Origin: Dyella_B jejuensis
GTDB lineage: Bacteria; Pseudomonadota; Gammaproteobacteria; Xanthomonadales; Rhodanobacteraceae
Assembly: GCF_044904675.1 (NCBI RefSeq)
Contig: NZ_JADIKJ010000006.1
Location: 1 to 64,000, forward strand
Direction of reading: 5' to 3'
DNA length: 64,000 nt
Shown here in pieces: positions 46,255 through 55,217 of this stretch. The position numbers were made by a program, and so were the translations under genes. Within the stretch, counting starts at the first letter, position 1. The number at the start of each line of letters is the position of its first letter. Below the pieces are notes generated by a model. It saw nothing but the letters and a program-made list of their open reading frames with translations. It had not been told where the DNA came from and ran no database searches.

Positions 46255-46356
46255 GCCCGGATGATACGCGCTGGCACATGCTTCTTCGCATGAGTCAGCC
46301 CACGTTGGGCTAAACTCGGCGTCTTTCATTAGCGGTCCGTTTCAGGGAACTCCTTC

Positions 46357-46947
46357 ATGGCTACGACACAAACCCAGCGCCTTGGCATCCTTGCCGCGCT
46401 TGCTCTGGTGATGGCGGCAACCCGCATGCATCACTTCGACGCCCTGCCCGATGCCAGCTGGGGCATATTTTTCCTCGCCGGCTTCTGGTTGCGTGGCTCG
46501 GCCCGCTGGGCGTTCCCGCTGTTGATGGCCGAAGCGGTGCTGGTGGATTACATCGCGATCACCCATATGGGCATCAACTTCTGGAGCCATTACTGCGTTT
46601 CGGCAGGTTACTGGTTCCTGGTCCCGGCGTATGGCGCACTGTGGCTGGGCGGCAGCTGGCTGGCCAAGCACCACGCTGGCCTCCGGCTCTCGACCCTGGC
46701 CTTGGCCGCAGCGGCGTTGCTGGTCAGCGAAAATCTCTGCTATCTCATTTCGAACGGCAGCTTTTACTGGTTGAGCGCCCATGTGCCGGCGCCGCGCAGC
46801 TTCGGCGCGTGGTTCCAGAACATGGGTGACTGGTACCTGCCGTTCCTGCAGACCACGGCGCTGTACGTCGGCCTCGGCGCCGTGCTGCATGTGCTGGCGG
46901 TGCAGATTGCGCACGTTGCGCGGCAACAGGGTCGGACGCAGCACTGA
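46357..46947 (+). CDS. btuM: BtuM-like solitary cobalamin transporter
   Basis: 196 residues with about six membrane segments. MHHFDALPDASWGIFFLAG at 24-42 and a Cys at position 80 (FWSHYC) fit the BtuM family, ECF S-component homologues that move vitamin B12 without an ECF module; there, a Cys at about this position ligands cobalt and removes cyanide. The stop is two bases before the ATG of a PduO-type cobalamin adenosyltransferase, so transport and adenosylation are probably coupled. No cobalamin riboswitch fits in the about 100-base upstream gap. The family name is from recall of motif and context. Confidence 0.72.
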   Translation: MATTQTQRLGILAALALVMAATRMHHFDALPDASWGIFFLAGFWLRGSARWAFPLLMAEAVLVDYIAITHMGINFWSHYCVSAGYWFLVPAYGALWLGGSWLAKHHAGLRLSTLALAAAALLVSENLCYLISNGSFYWLSAHVPAPRSFGAWFQNMGDWYLPFLQTTALYVGLGAVLHVLAVQIAHVARQQGRTQH

Positions 46948-46949
46948 CC

Positions 46950-47516
46950 ATGGGCAATCGCCTGTCGAAAATCTATACGCGCACTGGCGACGACGGCAGC
47001 ACCGGCCTGGGCGATGGCTCGCGGGTTGCGAAGGATTCTGCGCGGGTCAACGCCTATGGCACCGTGGACGAACTTAACAGCACCATCGGCATGGTGCTGG
47101 CCTGCGAGGGCGTCGATGATGCCGTGCGCGAAACGCTGGTCCAGGTGCAGCACGAACTGTTCGACCTGGGCGGCGAACTGTGCATCCCCGGCATGGCGAT
47201 GATCGAGGATGGCGACATCACCCGCCTGGAACAAGCGTTGGACGGCTTCAACGAACCTTTGCCGCCGCTGAAGGATTTCATCCTGCCGGGCGGCGGCATG
47301 GCCGCTGCTTGCTGCCATCTGGCACGCACGGTATGCCGGCGTGCGGAGCGCGAAGTGATCGCGCTGGGCAGGGTCGAATCGATCCGGCCGCAGGCACAGC
47401 GCTATCTCAACCGGCTGTCCGACCTGCTGTTCGTGCTCGGCCGGGTATTGGCGCGTGCCGGCGGCCATGGCGAGGTGCTCTGGCAGCACGAACGCCGCCG
47501 CAAGCCCACCGCCTGA
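46950..47516 (+). CDS. PduO-type cob(I)alamin adenosyltransferase
   Basis: 188 residues, normal for the family. The N-terminal IYTRTGDDGSTGLGDGSRV binds ATP; RVNAYGTVDELNSTIG, FDLGGELCIPG, FILPGGGMAAACCHLARTVCRRAER and YLNRLSDLLFVLGR are conserved. It transfers the adenosyl group of ATP to reduced cobalamin in the cytoplasm, giving coenzyme B12. It follows the BtuM-like gene after two bases and precedes the deacetylase-like gene by 10, so the three genes look like one operon. Confidence 0.94.
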   Translation: MGNRLSKIYTRTGDDGSTGLGDGSRVAKDSARVNAYGTVDELNSTIGMVLACEGVDDAVRETLVQVQHELFDLGGELCIPGMAMIEDGDITRLEQALDGFNEPLPPLKDFILPGGGMAAACCHLARTVCRRAEREVIALGRVESIRPQAQRYLNRLSDLLFVLGRVLARAGGHGEVLWQHERRRKPTA

Positions 47517-47526
47517 GCCGCAGCGC

Positions 47527-48450
47527 ATGCTGAAGCTGTTCACCCACCCGGTTTGCCTTCAGCACGACCCCGGTCCGGGCCATGCCGAATCGCCGGCGCG
47601 CCTGCGCGCCGTGTTGCAAGCCCTGGATCAGGATCGCTTCGCGCTCGTGGATCGCGTCGAGGCACCCAGGGCCACGCACGAGCAACTGTTGCGCGTGCAC
47701 GCCCGCGCCCATGTGGACAAGATCCTCGCGTCCGCGCCGGAATCAGGCACGCTCCGGCTGGACGAAGATACCTTGATGTCGCCGGCTTCCACCGAAGCCG
47801 CCCTGCGCGCGGCGGGCGCGATGGTCGCCGCGATCGACGCGGTAATGGAAGGCGCGGCCACCCACGCCTTTTGCGCGGTACGGCCGCCCGGACACCACGC
47901 CACGCCGGACGCCGCAATGGGGTTTTGCCTGTTCAACACGGTCGCCGTGGGGGCCGCCCATGCCCTGGCCGTGCACGGGCTGAAGCGGGTGGCGATCGCT
48001 GATTTCGATGTACACCACGGCAACGGCACCCAGGACATTTTCCAGCGCGAACCGCGCGTGCTGTTTATATCGAGCCATCAGTCTCCACTCTATCCCGGCA
48101 CAGGCAGTGCGGATGAGCGTGGCATGGGCAATATCGTCAACGCGCCGCTGCCGCCCGGGGCCGGTTCTTACGAATTCCGCGAATTGTGGGATGGGGCGCT
48201 GCTGCCGCGCCTGCACGTGTTCAAGCCCCAGCTCGTGCTGGTCTCGGCCGGCTTCGATGCGCACCGCAGCGATCCCATTGCCGATCTGCGCCTGCAGGCG
48301 GAGGACTATGCCTGGATCACCGAACGCCTGGTGGACCTGGCCAGGGCACATGCCGGCGGCAGGCTGGTGTCCACGCTCGAGGGCGGTTATGACCTCGCCG
48401 CCCTGGCGGCCAGCGCAAGCGCGCACGTCAGCGCATTGTTAGGCGAATAA
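47527..48450 (+). CDS. Histone deacetylase-like amidohydrolase
   Basis: 307 residues from the ATG at 47527. Class II HDAC/acetylpolyamine-amidohydrolase motifs: AVRPPGHHATPDAAMGFCLF with the catalytic His pair, ADFDVHHGNGTQDIF with zinc-binding Asp and His, VSAGFDAHRSDP with the third zinc ligand, and STLEGGYDL. It should deacetylate lysine side chains or acetylated amines in the cytoplasm. It is the last gene of the btuM-cobalamin adenosyltransferase run; whether this proximity has functional meaning is not clear. A GC hairpin at 48454-48468 follows its stop. Confidence 0.92.
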   Translation: MLKLFTHPVCLQHDPGPGHAESPARLRAVLQALDQDRFALVDRVEAPRATHEQLLRVHARAHVDKILASAPESGTLRLDEDTLMSPASTEAALRAAGAMVAAIDAVMEGAATHAFCAVRPPGHHATPDAAMGFCLFNTVAVGAAHALAVHGLKRVAIADFDVHHGNGTQDIFQREPRVLFISSHQSPLYPGTGSADERGMGNIVNAPLPPGAGSYEFRELWDGALLPRLHVFKPQLVLVSAGFDAHRSDPIADLRLQAEDYAWITERLVDLARAHAGGRLVSTLEGGYDLAALAASASAHVSALLGE

Positions 48451-48492
48451 CCTGGCGGCAGTGCCGCCGCCTACCACTGTTCCTTGCGAACA

Positions 48493-48894
48493 TCATTCCA
48501 GCGGCGCGAAATCCAGCGCCAGCGAATTGATGCAATAGCGCAGGCCGGTGGGCTTGGGCCCGTCCGGGAAAACATGCCCAAGGTGCGATTCGCACGCCGC
48601 GCAACGGACTTCCGTGCGATGCATCCCATGGCTTTCGTCCGGCACCAAACTCACCGCGGTTCGCGTGGCCGGCTGGAAAAAGCTGGGCCAGCCCGAGCCG
48701 GAATCGTATTTGGTTTCCGAAGCGAACAGGGGTGCTCCGCAGGCCGCGCAAACATAGGTACCCGGCTCCATATGGTGGTACCACTTGCCGCTGAAAGGCG
48801 GCTCGGTTGCCGAGCAGCGACATACAGCGTATTGCTCCGGACTCAGGCTTTTACGCCATTGCTCGTCAGTCTTGTCGGTCTTGTGCTGGCTCAT
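48493..48894 (-). CDS. msrB: Peptide methionine-(R)-S-oxide reductase
   Basis: 133 residues from the ATG at 48894. Two zinc-binding CxxC pairs (VCAACGAPL and RCAACESHLGHVF), the SGSGWPSFF motif and the catalytic Cys in RYCINSLALDF all match MsrB. It repairs oxidised methionine in proteins. No signal peptide is present, so it is cytoplasmic. It is divergent from lptD across about 80 bases. Confidence 0.96.
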   Translation of the reverse strand: MSQHKTDKTDEQWRKSLSPEQYAVCRCSATEPPFSGKWYHHMEPGTYVCAACGAPLFASETKYDSGSGWPSFFQPATRTAVSLVPDESHGMHRTEVRCAACESHLGHVFPDGPKPTGLRYCINSLALDFAPLE

Positions 48895-48976
48895 TTGAAA
48901 TCCTCGCTGGAACGTGTGCCGTCCGAAGGGCCTTTCTGTTAGCTTAACGCCCCTTCGTCGCCGATTGATTGCCTCC

Positions 48977-51406
48977 GTGAAGCCTACGCCGCCCTTGCGT
49001 TCTCTGCCTCCACGCCGCCTGCTAGCAATCGCTGCTGCCGCCGCCCTGATGAGTAGCCAGGGCGTCCAGGCCTCTTCCCAGACCAAGCATCCAAAGAGCA
49101 CGCTGGACGGCTCCGAGGTGGTCTGCCCGCTGGGCACCTTCATCTGCGCGCCCCGACCGGACAACTTCGCGCTTTGCCGGCCCAACGGCATGCTGGAGTT
49201 CTACGATCCGTTCCTGAGCAAGGATTCCGCACTGCGCGCCACGGCCAAGACCTATGTGTGGGCCGATCACGTCGAAAGCCCGGACCAGACCATCTTCCAC
49301 CTGAACGGCCACGTGAAGACGATCCGCGCCGACCAGGAGCTGCACGCCGACGTCGCCGACTACAACAGCGACACCAGCGATTACGACGCCCGCGGCAACG
49401 TGCATTACCAGGAAGCTACCCACCTGCTCTCGGCCGATCACCTCACCGGCAATACCAACAACAGCGTAGGGCTGGCGACCGGCAACGTGCGCTTCCAGAT
49501 GCTCGATTCACACGGCAACGGCACGGCGGTGCAGGCGCAGATGATCGATGCCAATCGCAACCGTTATACCGTAGCCACGTATTCCACCTGCGATATCGGG
49601 CGCCATGTCTGGGAAATACGCGCCAAGAAGATCGAGACCGACGATAACACGGCGCGCGGGGTGGCCCGCAGCGCCACGATGAATCTGTTCGGCGTGCCAT
49701 TCTTGTACACGCCATACATGTCCTTTCCGTTGAATAACGATCGCTCCAGCGGTTTCCTGTATCCATACTTCGAGCACACCGGCAACGCCGGTTACCAGTT
49801 CCGCTTGCCGTATTACTTCAATCTGGCCCCGAACTACGACCTGACCATCACTCCGCGCTATTACACGATGCGCGGAGCGATGCTTTCCGGCCAGGCGCGT
49901 TATCTATTTCCTAAAAGTAATGGCGAATTCGATTTCGAATTCATGCCCAGCGACAATTACAACGACCAGAAGATCACGCCGACTTCCGTCGACACGCAGG
50001 GCCAGCAGCGCTACCTGTACAAGTTCGTCAATACTACGATCCTGTTTCCGGGCTGGTCGCTCAGCACCAACATCAATCGTGCGTCGGATCAGAACTATCT
50101 GCACGATTTTGGCGATGACCTGTTCACCATTTCCACGGCACTGCTGTATTCCAGCATTTACCTCAATGGCGGAGGCAGTTGGTGGAGCGCCTCCATTGGC
50201 GGCGATATATACCAGAACGTGGATCCCTCGCAGCCGAACAGCGTGGAGCCGTACAAACGCCTGCCGCGCGCTACCTTCAACATGGATATTCCGTTCGCGC
50301 GCTGGTACGACGTCGGCATGACCAGCGAGGCGGTGGCGTTTCACAAGTTCGACATGGTGGAAGGCTCGCGCCTGGATCTCTATCCCTATATCGATGCCGA
50401 TTTCCAGGGGCCTGCGTGGTTCATCCGGCCCAAGCTGGCCTATCGCTACACGGGTTACTCGCTGGACAGCGGCTACCAGAACTACAACGCCTATGGCCCG
50501 ATTGCCCCAGGCACGCCCTCGCCGTTCAACGAAAGCAATCCGAGCCGCTCGTTGCCGATCGTCAGCCTCGACCAGGGCCTGATCTTCGAACGCAGCACCT
50601 CGCTGTTCGGCAGCGATTTCACGCAGACGCTGGAGCCGCGCCTCTATTACCTGTACGTGCCCTATCGCAACCAGAACAACCTGCCACTGTTCGATACCGG
50701 CCTGATGGCCTTCGACGACTGGATGCTGTTCGCCCCGAACCAATTCTCGGGCGCGGATCGCCAGATGAATGCGAACAACCTCACCGCGGCGGTCACCACC
50801 CGCCTGCTCGACGATGCTGGCGTGGAGCGGCTGTCCGCGACGTTCGGCCAGATTCGCTACTTTACCCCCCAACTGGTGCAGGACCCCGGCGTGCCGGCCA
50901 CCAATTGGTCCGGGTCGGACTACGTGGCCGAGCTCAGCAGTCAGTTGAACGACCAATGGACGATGAGCACCGAATACCTGTGGAACCCGAACACCCGCAA
51001 GACCGAGCTGGGCACGTTCACCGTGCAGCGCCGGCTCGGCTTCGACGGCATCCTCAATTTCTCCTACCGGTTCCGCCAGAACCTGCTGGAACAATACGAC
51101 ATCTCGACGGTCTATCCGCTCACGGATCGTTGGCGCCTGATCGGCGACTGGACCTACTCGATGATGGACAAGCGCACGGTCGAGGCTGTCGCGGGGGTGC
51201 AATACGAAGGTTGTTGCATGAAAGTCAGCGTGGTGGCACGCCACTACGTGACCGGCTACGACGGCGTGATCACTACGCTTCCGCCCGGCCAGATCGGGCC
51301 GGGCACCGATACCGCCGTCATGTTCGAGCTGGAATTCAAGGGCATGGGTGCTTCCAGCGACCAGACGGACAGCCTCCTGCGGCGTGATATCCTTGGCTAT
51401 CAATAA
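48977..51406 (+). CDS. lptD: LPS-assembly outer-membrane protein LptD
   Basis: 809 residues from the GTG at 48977, chosen because a basic signal peptide (PPRRLLAIAAAAAL, cleavage near VQA) follows directly. The frame is open from an upstream GTG at 48914, so the start is uncertain. The N-terminal Cys pair lies near CPLGTFIC; an OstA/LptA-like beta-jellyroll (HVESPDQTIFHLNGHVK, AGNVRFQ-type repeats) precedes the 26-strand barrel. GTATYSTC-like and YEGCCMKV Cys residues can form the disulfides linking the two domains. It inserts lipopolysaccharide in the outer leaflet. First gene of lptD-surA-pdxA-rsmA-apaG-apaH. Confidence 0.95.
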   Translation: MKPTPPLRSLPPRRLLAIAAAAALMSSQGVQASSQTKHPKSTLDGSEVVCPLGTFICAPRPDNFALCRPNGMLEFYDPFLSKDSALRATAKTYVWADHVESPDQTIFHLNGHVKTIRADQELHADVADYNSDTSDYDARGNVHYQEATHLLSADHLTGNTNNSVGLATGNVRFQMLDSHGNGTAVQAQMIDANRNRYTVATYSTCDIGRHVWEIRAKKIETDDNTARGVARSATMNLFGVPFLYTPYMSFPLNNDRSSGFLYPYFEHTGNAGYQFRLPYYFNLAPNYDLTITPRYYTMRGAMLSGQARYLFPKSNGEFDFEFMPSDNYNDQKITPTSVDTQGQQRYLYKFVNTTILFPGWSLSTNINRASDQNYLHDFGDDLFTISTALLYSSIYLNGGGSWWSASIGGDIYQNVDPSQPNSVEPYKRLPRATFNMDIPFARWYDVGMTSEAVAFHKFDMVEGSRLDLYPYIDADFQGPAWFIRPKLAYRYTGYSLDSGYQNYNAYGPIAPGTPSPFNESNPSRSLPIVSLDQGLIFERSTSLFGSDFTQTLEPRLYYLYVPYRNQNNLPLFDTGLMAFDDWMLFAPNQFSGADRQMNANNLTAAVTTRLLDDAGVERLSATFGQIRYFTPQLVQDPGVPATNWSGSDYVAELSSQLNDQWTMSTEYLWNPNTRKTELGTFTVQRRLGFDGILNFSYRFRQNLLEQYDISTVYPLTDRWRLIGDWTYSMMDKRTVEAVAGVQYEGCCMKVSVVARHYVTGYDGVITTLPPGQIGPGTDTAVMFELEFKGMGASSDQTDSLLRRDILGYQ

Positions 51407-51514
51407 GCGCGTCCCGGATGTTTTGGACGCCCTCGGAAAGACGGCCGCCCGGTTCGTTTTTTGAGATTACCGTTAATAACCCCTTCGCCCCTGGCGACAG
51501 AAGGCTGTTCACTG

Positions 51515-52870
51515 ATGAAGCAGATTTTTGCGTTGTTCCTGCTGACGATTGTCGCCGCAGTCCCCTCGCTGGCCCAGGCCCAGCTGCTGTCATCGCAGGA
51601 TTCCAGCTCCGGCCTGCAGCCGGTCGACCGCATTGTCGCCGTGGTCGAGGATGATGTGATCCTGCAGAGCGAACTGAACGACGCCGTTGCCGCGATCCAG
51701 CAGCAATACGCCAGCCAGCCCGGGCAACTTCCGCCGATCGACGTACTGCGCCGCCAGGTGCTCGACCGCCTGGTACTGATGAAGCTGCAGTTGCAGCGCG
51801 CCGACGACCAGGGCATCCGGGTATCCGATGCCGACGTCGACCAGGCGGTGCAGAACGTCGCGGCGCAGAACAAGATGACGCCCGACCAGCTGCACGCCGC
51901 CGTCGAACAGAGCGGCCTCAGCTTTGCAGCCTTCCGCCAACAGTTGCACGACCAGCTGGTGGTGCAGAAACTGCACCAGAGCGTGGTGCATGACTCAGTC
52001 TCGGTGACCGAGAGCGAGATCAACAACCTGCTCAACAGCCCCAGCTACAAGGCGGGCGAGGTGCATCTGGCGCACATCCAGGTCAGTATTCCCAGCGGCG
52101 CTTCCGCGACCGACATCCAGGCTGCGCAAAACAAGGCCGAGCAAGCAATCGCGGCAATCAAGGGCGGCATGTCCTTCAAAGCCGCCGCGATCCGTTTTTC
52201 CGATGCGCCCGATGCGCTGGATGGCGGCGATCTCGGCTGGCGGCGCCTGGACGAAGTGCCACCGGCCTTCGTCGATACCATCAACAGCCTGAAACCTGGC
52301 GAAGTCAGCGGCATCCTGCACGGCCCGACCGGCTTTCACATCCTGCAGTTGATCGGCCAGCGCGCGCCGTCCAAGCAAATGGTTACCGAATACCACGCCC
52401 GGCAGATTCTGGTCCGCCCGAGCGAGCTGCTTTCGGCGACGCAAGCCGAGCAGAAGGCACAGGACCTCTACAACCGCATCGTCAACAAGCACCAGGATTT
52501 CGCCAAGCTGGCCAAGGACGACTCCAATGACGACACCACCGCCAATGCCGGTGGCGACATGGGTTGGTTCCAGCAAGGCGAGTGGGGTTCGCTGATCGGC
52601 CAGAAACTGAGCGAGATGAAGGATGGCGAGATTTCGCCACCGTTCCAGAGCGAAGCGGGTTGGCACATCCTCCAGCGCCTGGGTTCGCGCAGCAGCGACA
52701 TGACCAACGAACTCGCCCGTGACCAGGCGCGTCAGGCGATCGGCAATCGCAAGGCCGACCAGGCTTACGACGACTACCTGCGCGAATTGCGCTCCAGCTC
52801 GTATGTGAAAATCCTGGTGCCCGAACTGCAGGAAACAAACGACGCCGACAACGGCAAGGCGTCTTCGTAA
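51515..52870 (+). CDS. surA: Periplasmic peptidyl-prolyl isomerase and chaperone SurA
   Basis: 451 residues from the ATG at 51515; the signal peptide KQIFALFLLTIVAAVPSLA follows. The N-terminal chaperone domain has DRIVAVVEDDVILQSEL and RRQVLDRLVLMKLQLQRA. Two parvulin domains follow: around AHIQVSIPSGASATD, then DGGDLGWRRLDEVPPAF; and ARQILVRPSELLSATQAEQ, then GGDMGWFQQGEWG. It escorts outer-membrane proteins, including LptD, through the periplasm. A 108-base gap after lptD may hold a promoter; pdxA starts 25 bases later. Confidence 0.96.
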   Translation: MKQIFALFLLTIVAAVPSLAQAQLLSSQDSSSGLQPVDRIVAVVEDDVILQSELNDAVAAIQQQYASQPGQLPPIDVLRRQVLDRLVLMKLQLQRADDQGIRVSDADVDQAVQNVAAQNKMTPDQLHAAVEQSGLSFAAFRQQLHDQLVVQKLHQSVVHDSVSVTESEINNLLNSPSYKAGEVHLAHIQVSIPSGASATDIQAAQNKAEQAIAAIKGGMSFKAAAIRFSDAPDALDGGDLGWRRLDEVPPAFVDTINSLKPGEVSGILHGPTGFHILQLIGQRAPSKQMVTEYHARQILVRPSELLSATQAEQKAQDLYNRIVNKHQDFAKLAKDDSNDDTTANAGGDMGWFQQGEWGSLIGQKLSEMKDGEISPPFQSEAGWHILQRLGSRSSDMTNELARDQARQAIGNRKADQAYDDYLRELRSSSYVKILVPELQETNDADNGKASS

Positions 52871-52895
52871 TGGCTTGGCGGCATGCGGACTGGCC

Positions 52896-53939
52896 GTGAA
52901 CAGCCTCGCGCTACCGCGGCTCGCCCTTACCGCAGGCGAGCCGGCCGGCGTCGGCCCTGAACTGCTCGTACGATTGGCCGCCACTCCACTGGCGGCCAAT
53001 TTCATTGCGATCACCGATCGCGGCTTGCTGGAACGCGCAGCCGCGCGTTGCGGCCTTTCGGTCCAGCTGATTGAGGACGATGGCAGCCAGGATCGTCGGC
53101 CCGGCGAGCTGCGCATAAGGCACATTCCGCTTGCCGTGGAAGAAATTCCCGGCCACCCGGATCCGCGCAACGCCCGGCATGTACTCGCCACCTTGACCGA
53201 AGCGGCGGATGGATGCACAAGCGGGCGTTATGCCGCCGTGGTGACCGCACCCTTGCAAAAATCCTCGATCAACGACGCCGGTGTCGCCTTCACCGGCCAC
53301 ACCGAGTTCTTTGCCGGGCACAGCCATGCCGAGGTGGTGATGATGCTGGCCAGCCCGGAGCTACGCATAGCGCTGGCCACGACGCACCTGCCTTTGCAGG
53401 CCGTTCCCGCCGCCATCCAGGCTGCTTCCCTGGAACGCACCTTGCGTATCGTGCACAGCGAACTAAGCGCCAAGTTCGGCTTCGCCGAACCACGCATTGC
53501 CGTGCTCGGATTGAATCCGCATGCTGGCGAAAATGGGCATCTCGGGCGCGAGGAAATCGAAACGATCTTCCCGGTGATGGAAAAACTGCGGCGCGAAGGC
53601 ATGCGGTTGTCCGGCCCGCTCCCCGCCGATACCGCGTTCGTGCCCGCCCAGCGCCAACATTACGATGCAGTGCTTGCCATGTACCACGATCAAGCCTTAC
53701 CCGTGCTAAAGAGCGAAGCCTTCGATCGCACCGTAAACATCACCCTGGGACTGCCCTTCATTCGCACCTCGGTCGACCATGGCACGGCACTGGATCTTGC
53801 CGGCACTGGCAAGGCCGACCCTTCCAGCCTGATCGCAGCCGCAACGCTCGCACTGGAGCTGGCAACGCGCCATGCAATGCTTCCGCCGTCCACTTCAAGC
53901 GCAGGACGGCAAGCGCCCACTTCGCCAGCAACACCATGA
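52896..53939 (+). CDS. pdxA: 4-hydroxythreonine-4-phosphate dehydrogenase
   Basis: 347 residues from the GTG at 52896; a TTG at 52875 is the only upstream alternative in frame. PdxA motifs: LALTAGEPAGVGPEL, VTAPLQKSSIN, TGHTEFFAGHS (metal-binding His), GLNPHAGENGHLGREE, and YDAVLAMYHDQALPVLK. It oxidises 4-phosphohydroxy-L-threonine in pyridoxal-phosphate synthesis, using NAD(P) and a divalent metal. The TGA stop overlaps the rsmA start (ATGA). Confidence 0.96.
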   Translation: MNSLALPRLALTAGEPAGVGPELLVRLAATPLAANFIAITDRGLLERAAARCGLSVQLIEDDGSQDRRPGELRIRHIPLAVEEIPGHPDPRNARHVLATLTEAADGCTSGRYAAVVTAPLQKSSINDAGVAFTGHTEFFAGHSHAEVVMMLASPELRIALATTHLPLQAVPAAIQAASLERTLRIVHSELSAKFGFAEPRIAVLGLNPHAGENGHLGREEIETIFPVMEKLRREGMRLSGPLPADTAFVPAQRQHYDAVLAMYHDQALPVLKSEAFDRTVNITLGLPFIRTSVDHGTALDLAGTGKADPSSLIAAATLALELATRHAMLPPSTSSAGRQAPTSPATP

Positions 53940-54724
53940 GCGCCCGTCCCAAGAAAAGCTTCGGCCAGCATTTCCTGCACGAGCGCCGCTATATCGAGCG
54001 CATCGTCAGCGCCGTCGCCCCTGGTCCCGATGACTTCCTGGTGGAGATCGGTCCCGGCGAGGGTGCGTTGACCTTCCCGCTGCTTGCCGCGGCCGGCAGG
54101 TTGACCGCGATCGAGCTCGATACCGACCTTATTCCAAACCTGCAATCCCGCGCCGCCAGCATCGGCGAACTCGCTATCGTGCATGCCGACGTGCTGACTG
54201 TGGATTTCACGGCGATGGCGCATCAGCAAGGCGTATCGCGCTTGCGTATCGCTGGCAACCTGCCTTACTACATTTCCAGCCCGATCCTGTTTCACTGCGT
54301 GGACCATGCGGCCGCCATCGCCGATATGCATTTCATGTTGCAGAAAGAAGTGGTGGATCGCATGGCGGCCGAACCAGGCAGCAAGGTGTATGGACGTCTA
54401 TCCGTAATGCTACAGCTCGCCTGTCGTGTCGAACCGCTGTTCGATGTGCCGCCCGGCGCGTTCCGGCCGCCGCCGAAAGTGGATTCATCGGTAGTACGTC
54501 TCATACCGCTTTCTTCCGACGCACGCCATGACGCCGACCCGGTGCGGCTGCACGCCGTGGTGAAGGCCGCCTTTGCCCAACGCCGCAAGACCCTCGGCAA
54601 TGCCTTGAAGCAACTGCTGGATGCCGATGCCATCCGTCGAGCCGACATCGATCCGAAGGCCCGCGCAGAAACGCTCGCGCCCGCGGACTTCGTGCGCTTG
54701 GCCAAGGTTGCCGTAGAGTCCTGA
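53936..54724 (+). CDS. rsmA: 16S rRNA dimethyladenosine transferase
   Basis: 262 residues from the ATG at 53936, which overlaps the pdxA stop. It begins KKSFGQHFL, followed by the SAM-binding LVEIGPGEGALTFPLL, the acidic loop AIELDTDLI, and the catalytic NLPYYISSPILF. It dimethylates two adjacent adenosines near the 3' end of 16S rRNA, a late step in 30S maturation. Also called ksgA. A 61-base gap leads to apaG. Confidence 0.97.
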   Translation: MSARPKKSFGQHFLHERRYIERIVSAVAPGPDDFLVEIGPGEGALTFPLLAAAGRLTAIELDTDLIPNLQSRAASIGELAIVHADVLTVDFTAMAHQQGVSRLRIAGNLPYYISSPILFHCVDHAAAIADMHFMLQKEVVDRMAAEPGSKVYGRLSVMLQLACRVEPLFDVPPGAFRPPPKVDSSVVRLIPLSSDARHDADPVRLHAVVKAAFAQRRKTLGNALKQLLDADAIRRADIDPKARAETLAPADFVRLAKVAVES

Positions 54725-54785
54725 CCCGATCCGAGGTGCAGGCTCACGCGCTGCCGTGGAACGCGCTTGACGCTACAATCGCGCC

Positions 54786-55169
54786 ATGAACGACAAATTC
54801 CCCTACACGATCGATGTGCAGGTGCAAACCCGCTTCGTCCCGGACCAGTCCGTACCTGGCGAAAACCGCTACGTGTTCGCCTACACGATCAGGCTGCACA
54901 ACGCCGGTGGCGTCCCGGCACGCCTGCTGACCCGTCACTGGGTGATCACGGACGCCAATGGCAAGATCGAGGAAGTACATGGCGAAGGCGTGGTCGGCGA
55001 GCAACCATGGATGCGTCCCGGCGATGATTACGAATACACCTCCGGCGCGGTGCTGGAAACGGCCGTGGGCACCATGCAGGGCAGTTATCAGATGGTGGCC
55101 GATGATGGCACCCGTTTCGAAGCGCCCATTCCTGCGTTCACGCTTTCCATTCCGCGGACGCTCCATTGA
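54786..55169 (+). CDS. apaG: ApaG protein
   Basis: 127 residues, the normal size, forming a fibronectin-type-III-like fold: YTIDVQVQTRFVPDQSVP, ENRYVFAYTIRLHNAG, LLTRHWVITDANG, and GEQPWMRPGDDYEYTSG. The glycine-rich VHGEGVVGEQP element is conserved. The molecular role is not firmly established. Its place between rsmA and apaH is conserved across gammaproteobacteria. Confidence 0.96.
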   Translation: MNDKFPYTIDVQVQTRFVPDQSVPGENRYVFAYTIRLHNAGGVPARLLTRHWVITDANGKIEEVHGEGVVGEQPWMRPGDDYEYTSGAVLETAVGTMQGSYQMVADDGTRFEAPIPAFTLSIPRTLH

Positions 55170-55217
55170 GGGCCCGCCCATGATGCGCGCTCAGCAGAGT
55201 GCAAAGGCGGCCCACTG

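Noticed and set aside
46255..46356. Cobalamin riboswitch upstream of the BtuM-like gene
   Set aside because: The gap is only about 100 bases and lacks the B12-box GCCACTG core; only a short CAGCCCA/TGGGCT hairpin is present.
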